Origin: Bacillota bacterium
Lineage (GTDB): Bacteria; Bacillota; Clostridia; Saccharofermentanales; Fastidiosipilaceae
NCBI GenBank assembly: GCA_023442635.1
Contig: JAEZYR010000061.1
Coordinates: 1 to 12,308, forward strand
Direction of reading: 5' to 3'
Length of the DNA stretch: 12,308 bases
Part shown: positions 1-7,176 of the stretch, piece after piece
Layout of the letters: every line of letters starts with the position of its first letter
Position numbering within the stretch: the first letter of the stretch is position 1
The notes under the pieces: generated by a model
What the model was told of the DNA's origin: nothing
Databases searched by the model: none
What the model saw: only the letters and a program-made list of their open reading frames with translations
Program-made: the position numbers and the translations under genes

Positions 1-405
1 GGCAAGCTCCTGGACACGGCACTGGCAGCTCATGGCTTGGAGCCTGAGCATTTTCATATCTGCAATATTGTCAAATGCCGTCCCCCGGGCAATCGAGTCC
101 CGACCGAAGAGGAAGTCCAGGCTTGTCGCCCCTTGTTAACACGGCAGTTTGCCTACAGTCAGGCGAAAGTTATTTTGCTCTTAGGCGGAACGGCTTACAG
201 TCGCTTCACTGGGGATCAAGAGCGCGGTATCAGCGCAGTTCGGGGGCAGTGGATCGAGGCCAAGGGCTACCATATACTGCCCAGCTTTCATCCAGCTTAT
301 TTGCTGCGCAATCCAGGCAAAAAAGATCTTTTTTGGGCTGACTTGGCGATGGTGCGCCAGAAGTTAGAAGCGGAAGGTCTGATTGGCCCGCTCCCTCTTG
401 ATTGA
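1..405 (+). CDS. Uracil-DNA glycosylase, family 4 (C-terminal part, 5' end outside window)
   Basis: This enzyme removes uracil from DNA, starting base-excision repair. The frame is open from base 1 through 134 codons to a TGA, so the true start lies upstream; the TTG at 37 is internal. The first visible residues (GKLLDTALAAHGLEPEHFHI) fit the helix after the missing N-terminal catalytic GEAPG loop. The segment NIVKCRPPGNR followed by EVQACRPLL supplies the last two cysteines of the family's 4Fe-4S cluster; the first pair would be in the missing part. The segment VILLLGGTAYSR is a core strand and FHPAYLLRNP is the conserved His-containing motif 2. The family usually has about 200 residues, so roughly the last two thirds are present. 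It converges on the AlaX gene with a 62-base gap that shows no strong terminator. Family assignment is firm; activity is inferred. Confidence 0.93.
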   Translation, partial: GKLLDTALAAHGLEPEHFHICNIVKCRPPGNRVPTEEEVQACRPLLTRQFAYSQAKVILLLGGTAYSRFTGDQERGISAVRGQWIEAKGYHILPSFHPAYLLRNPGKKDLFWADLAMVRQKLEAEGLIGPLPLD

Positions 406-467
406 GTGATCGTTCGCCCTTCGGAGCCCAGGCATGGGGGAGGGGCAGCTGCGCTGAGACTAGAAGC

Positions 468-1733
468 TTAATGGGCTTGACCCAGGTTTAATAAGCTTAT
501 CGCGAAAGGCTCGCCAAAAGCCTGCCAAGCATCTAGACCAGCCGACCAACGTCCAGAGACTTGCCCCTTTCGGCCGCCCCCTCGAAAGGCAGGGTGCTGT
601 TGCAGGGCCAAAAGTTCGGCCGGCATGCTGCTTTCATCTGCCTGAATGGCACACAGAAAGACTTGCGAATCTTCTTGAGGGATGAGGCAGGCTACCCAAG
701 CAGCCCCCTGCTGTCGCAAGAGCTGACAGAGGCGGCTGGCTTCACTTGCGCTTAGACCTGGCGTCACGAGACTCAAGCGCTCACAAGGCAAGGGATCAAG
801 TCTGTTGAGGTAGGCGCCAAGCAGCGTCCTGCGCAACTCAGCCACCTGACTTTCTAGCCCCTTAAACCTTTGGAGTAAGGCTGAGACGGCTTCTGGCAAG
901 GCCGTAGTGGGGCTTGAGAGCTGCTGGGAGAGCTCTTTTTGCGTCATTTGCAAGCGGCGAGCATGGCGCCAGGCTCTTTGACCTGCTAGGGCAGTCAGGC
1001 GCATCCCGCCTTTGTAGTGGATGGCATCCACGATCAGAATGGAGCCAATTTCGCCTGTCGTGCGAACATGAGTACCGCAGCAGGCACAGCGGTCGACGTC
1101 AGGAACCTCCACTAGACGGAGCTGACCAGCTAGTTCTAATTTGCTGCGATAGTCAGGCAACGCAGGATCATCAGCTTGCGGATAGGAGATGCTGAGTGGC
1201 AAGTTTTCATAGATGCAGGCTTGCGCCTTTTCTTCGATCTGGGCGATGTCCTCGGCGCTTAGAGGGCCGTTGAAATCTAAGGTCATCAGCTCATCATTGA
1301 TATGAAAGCCGACATTTTGGTAGCCGTAAGCCTGATGGATCAGGCCTGATATGAGGTGCTCCGCACTGTGTTGCTGCATCATCTCATAACGACGGGGCCA
1401 ATCTACTTTGGCCACGATATGGGTGCCAGGCGCTAGCATGGGAAGTTCTTGCGGTTCTTTGGCCAAACGATGGGCTATACCTTCGGGCATCATCCTGGTG
1501 TCGGTAACCTCGAGAATGAGAGGCTCTTTGACATCATTTTGATGGGTCGGTACGACCAATTGACCCCGATCGCCAGGCTGGCCGCCACCTTCAGGATAAA
1601 AGCAGCTATCCGCCAAAACCAGCCATAAAGCGTCCTGCAAGATGACACTCGTCACGAGCTTGGTTTTCAGGCTCTTGCAATAGGGCTTGCGATTGTAACA
1701 GAGTTCAAAACGTTGATCTTTTACAGCTTCCAT
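468..1733 (-). CDS. Alanyl-tRNA editing protein, AlaX long form with DHHA1 domain
   Basis: This free-standing editing enzyme hydrolyses Ser (or Gly) wrongly attached to tRNA-Ala, backing up alanyl-tRNA synthetase. The 421 residues match the long AlaX form. An N-terminal beta domain (about 1-110) carries YPEGGGQPGDRG at 46-57. The editing core carries the zinc motifs HSAEH (H122, H126) and CCGTH (C218, H222). A helical linker (about 255-310) leads to a C-terminal DHHA1-like domain ending in the glycine-rich RGGGRKGQVSG near 385-395. All four metal ligands are present, so the site looks intact. The ATG at 1733 has only AGG one base upstream, and a promoter-like pair lies just before it, so the mRNA may be nearly leaderless. 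The gene is monocistronic and converges with the glycosylase gene. Confidence 0.93.
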   Translation of the reverse strand: MEAVKDQRFELCYNRKPYCKSLKTKLVTSVILQDALWLVLADSCFYPEGGGQPGDRGQLVVPTHQNDVKEPLILEVTDTRMMPEGIAHRLAKEPQELPMLAPGTHIVAKVDWPRRYEMMQQHSAEHLISGLIHQAYGYQNVGFHINDELMTLDFNGPLSAEDIAQIEEKAQACIYENLPLSISYPQADDPALPDYRSKLELAGQLRLVEVPDVDRCACCGTHVRTTGEIGSILIVDAIHYKGGMRLTALAGQRAWRHARRLQMTQKELSQQLSSPTTALPEAVSALLQRFKGLESQVAELRRTLLGAYLNRLDPLPCERLSLVTPGLSASEASRLCQLLRQQGAAWVACLIPQEDSQVFLCAIQADESSMPAELLALQQHPAFRGGGRKGQVSGRWSAGLDAWQAFGEPFAISLLNLGQAH

Positions 1734-1744
1734 ACCTGCAATTT

Positions 1745-1774
1745 ACTACAGATGACGGTGAGGATCAAAGTCAA
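1745..1774 (-). promoter_or_regulatory. Predicted sigma-A promoter of the AlaX gene
   Basis: On the minus strand TTGACT (1774-1769) is followed after 18 bases by TGTAGT (1750-1745). Each matches the consensus in at least four of six positions. Transcription would start near 1738, only a few bases before the ATG at 1733. Seen by eye only. Confidence 0.45.
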
Positions 1775-1926
1775 AGCAGGGCCCTTTGCGCTTCGAATGG
1801 AGACTAAAAAAGCAGGGGGATAAGTCCTGTAAATAAGCTGCTCGGGATCATTGCAGCTTATGCTCATCATGCCAAGTCGAAGACAAGGTATGATAAGAAG
1901 ACCCTGGATAAGAGTCCTTCTGTAAA

Positions 1927-1952
1927 ATGGGGAAGCGCCCATATGGGGAAGC
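1927..1952. repeat. 10-base direct repeat ATGGGGAAGC, period 16, with a central palindrome
   Basis: ATGGGGAAGC occurs at 1927-1936 and again at 1943-1952. The perfect palindrome CCCATATGGG (1938-1947) bridges the two copies. The pair lies 79 bases or more upstream of the ABC ATPase start and could be an operator. No regulator gene adjoins it, so the role is open. Confidence 0.5.
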
Positions 1953-1985
1953 TGTCTATAAGCGAGAACAAGACCCGAACGATCA

Positions 1986-2006
1986 AGTCCTTGAGCTTCA
2001 GGGACT
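1986..2006 (+). promoter_or_regulatory. Hairpin in the leader of the ABC operon
   Basis: AGTCCTTGA and TCAGGGACT form a 9-bp stem with one T-G wobble around a GCT loop. No T-run follows, so it is not a classical terminator. It ends 24 bases before the ATG at 2031 and includes the only strong purine run nearby (AGGGA). It could affect mRNA stability or translation. Confidence 0.4.
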
Positions 2007-2030
2007 CAGCATCTTAGAAATGAGTGTGCC

Positions 2031-2768
2031 ATGTCTTTAATTGTTCAAGACCTAAGCAAGTCCTTCGCCGAGAAGAGCGTGTTGCGAGATATTTCTTTTG
2101 AGTTTGAGGACGGCAAGATTTATGCCTTATTGGGGCGCAATGGTGCGGGCAAAACAACCTTTTTTAACTGTCTCATTGGCAATTTGAGCTGTGAAAAGGG
2201 GCGCTTTTTTCTGAAGGCGAAAGAAGCTGAAAGCGTTGATCTGCGAGAAGAAGATGTAGCCTTGGTAGAGTCTGCACCCGAAGTTCCGTCCTTCTTGACA
2301 GGCTGGGAATTTATCCGCTTTTTACTGGCAGCTCAAGGGCTTAGCGCAGCTGATTTTATGGCGCGTTATGGCCTGAACGGAAGCGACTTGGCCGCCCTTT
2401 TTGAGCACATAGGTCTGGACGAAACGGATCGCCACAAGCTCATCAAAGACTACTCTCATGGCATGAAAAGCAAGCTGCTTCTTCTGGCTAACTTGCTCCT
2501 GGATACACCCGTCCTCTTGCTTGACGAACCCTTGAGCTCTGTAGACGTCCTAGCGGCTGAAGAAATGAAGGCCATCTTGCGCCAGCACAAAGCACAGCGC
2601 GTGACGATTTTGTCGACCCACATCATGGATTTGGCTCTCAGCCTATGCGACGAAGTTGTCCTCCTCCAAAATGGGCAACTGCGTTTGGTGCCTAGAGGTG
2701 GACAGGACGATGCGGTCTATCGTGAAACCTTGATCCAAGCACTCAGGGGAGAAGTGGATCATGCCTAA
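2031..2768 (+). CDS. ABC transporter ATP-binding protein (ABC-2 exporter type)
   Basis: This cytoplasmic ATPase should drive the membrane protein encoded next. In its 245 residues I see Walker A GRNGAGKT (35-42), a Q-loop region around 79-90 in which glutamate seems to replace the usual Gln, signature YSHGM (141-145) in place of LSGGQ, Walker B VLLLDE (161-166), D-loop SSVD (169-172) and switch His in STH (H197). A YSxGM signature is common in ABC-2 and EcsA-like exporters, which points to export rather than import. ATG at 2031 is the only usable start after the in-frame stop at 1992, but its upstream purines are weak. The stop overlaps the next gene by 8 bases (ATGCCTAA), indicating translational coupling. 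Substrate unknown. Confidence 0.9.
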   Translation: MSLIVQDLSKSFAEKSVLRDISFEFEDGKIYALLGRNGAGKTTFFNCLIGNLSCEKGRFFLKAKEAESVDLREEDVALVESAPEVPSFLTGWEFIRFLLAAQGLSAADFMARYGLNGSDLAALFEHIGLDETDRHKLIKDYSHGMKSKLLLLANLLLDTPVLLLDEPLSSVDVLAAEEMKAILRQHKAQRVTILSTHIMDLALSLCDEVVLLQNGQLRLVPRGGQDDAVYRETLIQALRGEVDHA

Positions 2769-4803
2769 AAAGACGAGCCTCCTACATCGCTATCTGCCCT
2801 ATATCAAGCAGGGGATCCTGGTTCAAGCCAGCCTGACCTACAATCAATTTTTTGCTCGCTTGGGACGCCTGCCCTTGCTCAAGAGCTATTTTGCTAAACA
2901 TTCGCTCTACCACCTCTATGACCTGAAAGAAATTTATTGCGCTTTTAGCATTTTGTACTTGCTGATCAAGCGCTTGGCTTCTTTTTTGCTGCTCATAAGC
3001 CTTGAGTTTTGCGCCGTGCTTTTCGCTTTTTCGATCCAACAAGGTGAAAGCAGGTTTAGTTTCTCGAGCTTCTTTGACTTTATACTCAAAGCACCTCAGT
3101 ACCTGTCGCAAGCCAGTCGTTCGCCAGAGCAAATAAGCCCAATCATCATCGCCTTTTTTCTCTTTTTCCATGTCCTTATTCGACCTATTAATCATCACCA
3201 ACTTTTTGAAGGCGACGCCCTAAGCACCTATTTGATCCGGTTTTTGCGCTTTCCGACTCGAGGCTATTTGCTGTTTCGTCAGCTTGCGTACAGTGTTCGA
3301 AAACTTTGTTTTTATATCGGCTTACTCCTGTTCTATAAACTGAGTGGCCTCGCCCATTTGAGTGCCTGGCAAACTTTGGCCTTCTTGTTTTTACCTGTTC
3401 TGGTCGACTTGTTTTTTGAGGGGCTGCAGTTGGGCTATCGCGACAAGAGCTTGCAGTATCCTCGGGCTTTTATCTTTTCCGCCAAAGTGGCGACGGCGTT
3501 GCGCGTATTAGGCATTGTCTATTTCGCTGTCTCTGCCCTCTTAGGGATCTTTTGGCTGATGGAGGGGAAGGTTGCGGTTCCCCCTTCCGTCCTGCCATGG
3601 ATGCTGGGCATCTTTCTTCTGCTGACGCCCTGGAGCCTTTATGAGCTATGCAAACGGCGGGATCATCGAGCGCTGTACCGCCAATTCCAGCAAGAGCAGC
3701 AGGCCGCTATGGCGCAGTTGAAGGCCGCCCAAGACGGTAGAGGCGAAGAACAGTCGGCCACGAAACAGATGAGCCTGGAGGGCAATCTGGGGTCCTTCTG
3801 GCAGCGCCACAAAAGCAACAAGAGCCACGCCTTGAATCTAGGCAAGAAAAATGAGGAAGGCTCTGCGCCAATAGAGGAACAAGCAGATGAGGCTGAGCAG
3901 GCCGTTTTAGCCACGGTGCCAGGCCAAGTGGCAAAGGCCAAGGCCCCTGCAAAAAAGCTCAGTGCTCAGATGGACTGGCCTGAAAGCCTCGAGAGCAGAA
4001 GCCAGGCGGAAGCAGTGCAAGACCTTCCCTGTGACCCTTATGCCTTTTTGGAAGCTAAGTTGCAGCTGCGTCATCGCAAGTTCCTCCGCCGAAAAATGCT
4101 GCTTGAGTGGGGGTTACTCTTAGGCCAAAACGTCCTTCTCCTAGCCGCCGTGATCGCGACTTATTTTTTCAGTTGGAAGCTGTTTGACAGCGGCCCTAGC
4201 ATGGGGGCTCGCCTTGGTCTGGGTCTGATCTTTCTTTATTTTGGCCAAGCCGTCGGCCGCGCGAATGTGTGCGTGATCCAAAGATTTCACTATTGGACTT
4301 GTGATCATCCGCTGATGAGCTTTGCTTTTTATCATGCCCCCAACGGTATCAGGGGACTTAGAACAGCAAGGTGGAAGGGGCAGCTGCGCTTGCGGCGGCT
4401 CTCTTTTGCCCTGATTCTATGCGCTTCTTTGCTCGGAGCCTTGCTGATGTGGCATGAGGGGCCTTGGCTTTTTCTGCTTGGATTCGTCTTGTATCTGCTT
4501 GTCTATGGAGGCATGTACCTTTTCGAGCTTTACTTAAATCGAGAGATCTACTTTCTGCTGGGTTCCCCGAACCAGACCGCCAATCGCACGATCGACGTTC
4601 TGCGCTCCTTGCCCTTTACGGCTGCCTTTATCACGCTGGGAGTCTTGAGCAAACGTCCCGACCTCTATGGGCCTGTCATCTCTGCCTTGCTCTTAATGCC
4701 AAACTTGATTTTGGCTCTGGTCCTATGGCTTTGGCGCAAAAAGAAGGGCTATCGCGAGTTTCGTCGAGCGGCTGGCGATACGACGGATGAAGTCAAGGCC
4801 TAA
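2761..4803 (+). CDS. Large ABC exporter membrane subunit, apparently two permease halves with a charged linker
   Basis: The 680 residues are rich in Leu and Phe, and I place about 12 membrane segments. Six lie in the N half (near 68-92, 126-142, 180-195, 202-220, 245-266, 276-294) and six in the C half (near 448-472, 482-500, 546-563, 568-590, 615-630, 636-657). Between them, 300-425 is hydrophilic and rich in Ala, Gln, Glu and Lys, probably a disordered cytoplasmic linker. Both halves carry a similar loop after their second helix: R141..N144...D152...P165 and R500..N502...D515...P527. This resembles the cytoplasmic loop of ABC-2/EcsB-like permeases and suggests an internal duplication. It overlaps the ATPase gene by 8 bases. 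I do not recognise a named family. ABC membrane partner is a strong inference; substrate unknown. No intrinsic terminator is evident after it. Confidence 0.82.
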   Translation: MPKKTSLLHRYLPYIKQGILVQASLTYNQFFARLGRLPLLKSYFAKHSLYHLYDLKEIYCAFSILYLLIKRLASFLLLISLEFCAVLFAFSIQQGESRFSFSSFFDFILKAPQYLSQASRSPEQISPIIIAFFLFFHVLIRPINHHQLFEGDALSTYLIRFLRFPTRGYLLFRQLAYSVRKLCFYIGLLLFYKLSGLAHLSAWQTLAFLFLPVLVDLFFEGLQLGYRDKSLQYPRAFIFSAKVATALRVLGIVYFAVSALLGIFWLMEGKVAVPPSVLPWMLGIFLLLTPWSLYELCKRRDHRALYRQFQQEQQAAMAQLKAAQDGRGEEQSATKQMSLEGNLGSFWQRHKSNKSHALNLGKKNEEGSAPIEEQADEAEQAVLATVPGQVAKAKAPAKKLSAQMDWPESLESRSQAEAVQDLPCDPYAFLEAKLQLRHRKFLRRKMLLEWGLLLGQNVLLLAAVIATYFFSWKLFDSGPSMGARLGLGLIFLYFGQAVGRANVCVIQRFHYWTCDHPLMSFAFYHAPNGIRGLRTARWKGQLRLRRLSFALILCASLLGALLMWHEGPWLFLLGFVLYLLVYGGMYLFELYLNREIYFLLGSPNQTANRTIDVLRSLPFTAAFITLGVLSKRPDLYGPVISALLLMPNLILALVLWLWRKKKGYREFRRAAGDTTDEVKA

Positions 4804-4862
4804 TGCGTTCGTCAAGAAGCCAAGCGAACTACGGCCATCCTGGCGGCAAAAATAAAAAGAAT

Positions 4863-4893
4863 TTAAAACTTTTAGACTGGCACTCTATATAAT
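4863..4893 (+). promoter_or_regulatory. Candidate promoter for the VTT-family gene
   Basis: A perfect TATAAT at 4888-4893 lies in an A/T-rich stretch. The best -35 is TTAAAA (4863-4868) with a 19-base spacer, longer than ideal. A start near 4900 would give a leader of about 90 bases. That leader holds a small hairpin (AGCCT and AGGCT at 4930-4943). Confidence 0.45.
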
Positions 4894-4968
4894 AGAAAGA
4901 AATGTTGTGATGAAACGGATGATGGGCTGAGCCTGGGTAGGCTTTAGACATCCTCGTTTTGCTACAAG

Positions 4969-4987
4969 ACAGGGAGAGGAAACCTGT
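4969..4987 (+). promoter_or_regulatory. Ribosome binding site displayed in a small hairpin loop
   Basis: ACAGG (4969-4973) can pair with CCTGT (4983-4987), leaving GAGAGG of the Shine-Dalgarno sequence in the 9-base loop, 10 bases before the ATG at 4990. It supports that start. The 5-bp stem is weak, so regulation is speculative. Confidence 0.35.
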
Positions 4988-4989
4988 AC

Positions 4990-5781
4990 ATGCCCGATAA
5001 GCATCAAGCCGATTTTCTTGATTCAGATAGATCTCATTTGCCTGCAAAGCCTGAGCAAAGCAGGCACAAAGAGCGCTGGGAACAACACAAGCAACAGCGA
5101 CATGAAGTGCTGAGCGAAAGCCGCTCCCAAGCCGAGGCCGATACCGAAGCCTTGCTCGAAGAAGCTCGACATATCGAGGTGAAGCCTTGGTTGAAATATG
5201 GCAACCACATTCTGACTATCGTGGTCACCGTGGCGATGGTTTTCCTGGCTGTCTATGCTTGGCAGAGGGGCTTATTTACTTCAGTTGAAGCCCTGCAACG
5301 GGTCATTAAGCGCCTAGGCATTTTTGGGCCGATCCTCTTTGTTCTCTTGCAGATTATTCAAGTTGTCGTGCCCATTATTCCAGGTGGTGTCACTTTGGGA
5401 GCTGGCGTCTTGATTTTTGGTAATTTGTTTGGCTTTATCTATAACTATATCGGCATTGTCCTGGGATCTTTTATTATTTTCTTGCTGATGCGCAGCTTTG
5501 GTCGTCCTTTGGCCTATCGCCTGATCGGCCGTGACAAAATCCTCAAATATGGACCATGGCTAAACGATCAGCGCCGCTTTGGGCGGCTTTTTGCCCTGGC
5601 CATTTTTTTGCCCCTGGCACCCGATGATGCCCTTTGCTATTTGGCGGGCCTTTCGAGCATGAGCTGGCGGCGTTATGCCACGATTATTTTGCTCGGCAAG
5701 CCCTTTGCGGTTCTTCTCTACTCTTTGGGATTGACAAAGATTTTCACCCACATTGCACAATTTCAGCAAAATCTGCACTAA
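4990..5781 (+). CDS. VTT/TVP38-TMEM64 (DedA-like) membrane protein
   Basis: This is a 263-residue polytopic membrane protein of the VTT group (formerly SNARE-associated). Relatives of this fold have been linked to lipid scrambling and undecaprenyl-phosphate recycling; which applies here is unknown. Residues 1-68 form a charged cytoplasmic tail rich in Glu, Gln, Lys and His. A first membrane helix lies near 72-92. The VTT core (about 95-250) has helices near 112-130, 135-165, 198-218 and 228-248. Conserved-looking elements are PGG (131-133), a Gly-rich NLFGFIYNYIGIVLGS stretch (145-160), FLPLAPDD (206-213) and YLAGLSSMSWRRY (217-229). The start has a good GGAGAGG site. The tail contains ESRSQAEA (43-50), also found in the linker of the preceding ABC permease. 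A LafB-like glycosyltransferase follows after 100 bases, which suggests a membrane-lipid role. Confidence 0.88.
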   Translation: MPDKHQADFLDSDRSHLPAKPEQSRHKERWEQHKQQRHEVLSESRSQAEADTEALLEEARHIEVKPWLKYGNHILTIVVTVAMVFLAVYAWQRGLFTSVEALQRVIKRLGIFGPILFVLLQIIQVVVPIIPGGVTLGAGVLIFGNLFGFIYNYIGIVLGSFIIFLLMRSFGRPLAYRLIGRDKILKYGPWLNDQRRFGRLFALAIFLPLAPDDALCYLAGLSSMSWRRYATIILLGKPFAVLLYSLGLTKIFTHIAQFQQNLH

Positions 5782-5827
5782 ACGCTTGGGCTAGCTCTTC
5801 TTTGGCGAGCCTTCTCATAGGTGGACA

Positions 5828-5856
5828 GTGGCAGAAAGGCCTGCTAGCTTTATACT
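5828..5856 (+). promoter_or_regulatory. Candidate promoter for the glycosyltransferase gene
   Basis: GTGGCA (5828-5833; 4/6 match to TTGACA), a 17-base spacer, then TATACT (5851-5856; 5/6 match). It sits in the gap after the VTT gene, so the transferase may be transcribed separately as well as by read-through. Confidence 0.4.
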
Positions 5857-5881
5857 TAAGGTACTGTGATAGGAGAGGGGT

Positions 5882-7042
5882 GTGCAGGTGGATCAATTGG
5901 AGCAGAAAAAAGATGGCGCCACCCCCTTAGAAGCCGCAAAAGAGCAAAGGCCAGGGTCTGAGCCAGCGAAGCTGTCGATTTGTCTTTACTATGGTCACTA
6001 CAACTGGGTCGAAAAGAGCGGCATTGGTCGGGCCAGGGTTCATCAATTTGAGGCCTTGACGAGGCAGCAGAGTGAAGCGCCCTTGGACGTCCACTTTGAC
6101 TATCGGCCGAGCGATCGCATTGTCCATATCAACACGGTTTTTTTGAGCTCTTGGTGGCGGGCTGTGCTGGCGCGTTGGAGGGGACAATTGGTGGTGTATC
6201 ACGCCCATTCAACCAGCCAGGATTTTCGCAATTCCTTTCGTTTTTCCAATTTACTCGCCCCACTTTTCGGCTTTTGGCTGCGCTGCTGTTATCGCCAGTC
6301 TGACCTCGTTTTGACCCCGACGGACTATGCCAGACAACTTCTCGAGGGCTATGGCTTAGGTCGGCCCATCGAAGTGGTTTCGAATGGCATTGACCTTTCG
6401 GCCTTCTATCCTTCGGCTGAGCGAAGGCAGAGCTTTCGACAGCGTTACGGCTGGTCAGAAGATGAAACGGTCGTCTTGTCCGTCGGACATTATATGGAGC
6501 GCAAGGGCTTTACCGACTTTCTGGCTCTGGCCAAAAGACACCCAGATTGGCACTTCATTTGGTTCGGCTATACGGCGGCGGCCGTCCTCAGTGAGCCCGT
6601 GCGTGAGGCCCTCAAACATAAACCCGATAATGTCTTATTGCCTGGCTTTGTGCGCAGTGATGAGTTGGCCGAAGCCTATGCTGGCAGTGACCTCTTTCTT
6701 TTTTTGACGCACGAGGAGACGGAGGGCATTGTGCTTTTGGAGGCCTTGGCCAGTGGCGTTCCGGTTTTAGTGCGTGACATTGAAATCTATCGCGATTGGG
6801 TGCCTGAGGGCGAAGCAGTCTACAAAGCCACGGATCTAGCAAGCTTTGATCAGACCATGCAGGCCATGCTGTCAGGTGTTTTGCCATCGACAGAAGAAGG
6901 TGCCTTGGCTCTGGCCGAATCGCGGAGTCTTCCAGTTGTCGGTGAGAGGCTGTTATCGCTGTATCAAGAGGCCATGCACAAGCAGCAAGACCGCTGGCAA
7001 AAGAGGTGGCGCCGTCGTCCGCATTCAGCTTCCCCTAGTTAA
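5882..7042 (+). CDS. GT4 glycosyltransferase, LafB/CpoA-like glycolipid transferase
   Basis: This is a GT-B retaining glycosyltransferase of family 4, 386 residues. It closely follows the pattern I recall for LafB/CpoA, which adds galactose to monoglucosyl-diacylglycerol in streptococci and lactobacilli: SGIGRA (46-51), VHIN (81-84), HAHSTSQDFRNSF (107-119), SNLLAPLF (122-129), VSNGID (166-171), SVGHYMERKGF (200-210) and HFIWFGYT (224-231). The C domain ends in EETEGIVLLEALASG with the EX7E pair E279/E287, then VRDIEIYRDW. A basic, Trp-containing tail (RWQKRWRRRP, 371-380) may bind the membrane face. The first 30 residues precede the usual family start. AGGAG at 5871-5875 favours GTG 5882; GTG 5888 is an alternative. 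No LafA-type partner is in view. Family firm; exact sugar and acceptor inferred. Confidence 0.88.
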   Translation: MQVDQLEQKKDGATPLEAAKEQRPGSEPAKLSICLYYGHYNWVEKSGIGRARVHQFEALTRQQSEAPLDVHFDYRPSDRIVHINTVFLSSWWRAVLARWRGQLVVYHAHSTSQDFRNSFRFSNLLAPLFGFWLRCCYRQSDLVLTPTDYARQLLEGYGLGRPIEVVSNGIDLSAFYPSAERRQSFRQRYGWSEDETVVLSVGHYMERKGFTDFLALAKRHPDWHFIWFGYTAAAVLSEPVREALKHKPDNVLLPGFVRSDELAEAYAGSDLFLFLTHEETEGIVLLEALASGVPVLVRDIEIYRDWVPEGEAVYKATDLASFDQTMQAMLSGVLPSTEEGALALAESRSLPVVGERLLSLYQEAMHKQQDRWQKRWRRRPHSASPS

Positions 7043-7115
7043 GGATGAGCTGCGGCGAGGGTCTGCAACGGCGGTGCTGTGCGGCGTTTAGGTACGGCCC
7101 ATCTTGCATTAAAGG

Positions 7116-7152
7116 AAAGGGGCTGGTTCAGATCTTGAACCAGCCCCTTTTT
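7116..7152. terminator. Bidirectional intrinsic terminator between glycosyltransferase and pepF
   Basis: A perfect 15-bp stem (7116-7130 with 7136-7150) surrounds a GATCT loop. On the plus strand the run of five T's (7148-7152) ends the glycosyltransferase transcript. On the minus strand the mirrored A's give a broken U-tract that serves pepF, whose stop is at 7177. Confidence 0.92.
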
Positions 7153-7176
7153 GGGCATCCCAACTCAGGCTCTCTT

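Larger units (their letters stand above)
1734..2030. other. Divergent intergenic region between AlaX and the ABC operon
   Basis: These 297 bases hold no convincing gene. The left end carries the AlaX promoter. On the plus strand there are isolated -10-like hexamers (TATGAT at 1889-1894, TAAAAT at 1923-1928, TATAAG at 1957-1962), but none has a good -35 at the usual distance, so the ABC promoter is unresolved. The right half contains a 10-base direct repeat and a hairpin, listed separately. Confidence 0.6.

Noticed and set aside
1721..1942. A 73-codon open frame on the minus strand upstream of and overlapping the AlaX start.
   Set aside because: It has no ribosome site, no recognisable domain, odd composition, and it covers the AlaX promoter and start.
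4878..4893. TGGCAC near the VTT gene promoter resembling a sigma-54 -24 element.
   Set aside because: The matching -12 TTGCA is absent at the required spacing; a perfect TATAAT is there instead.
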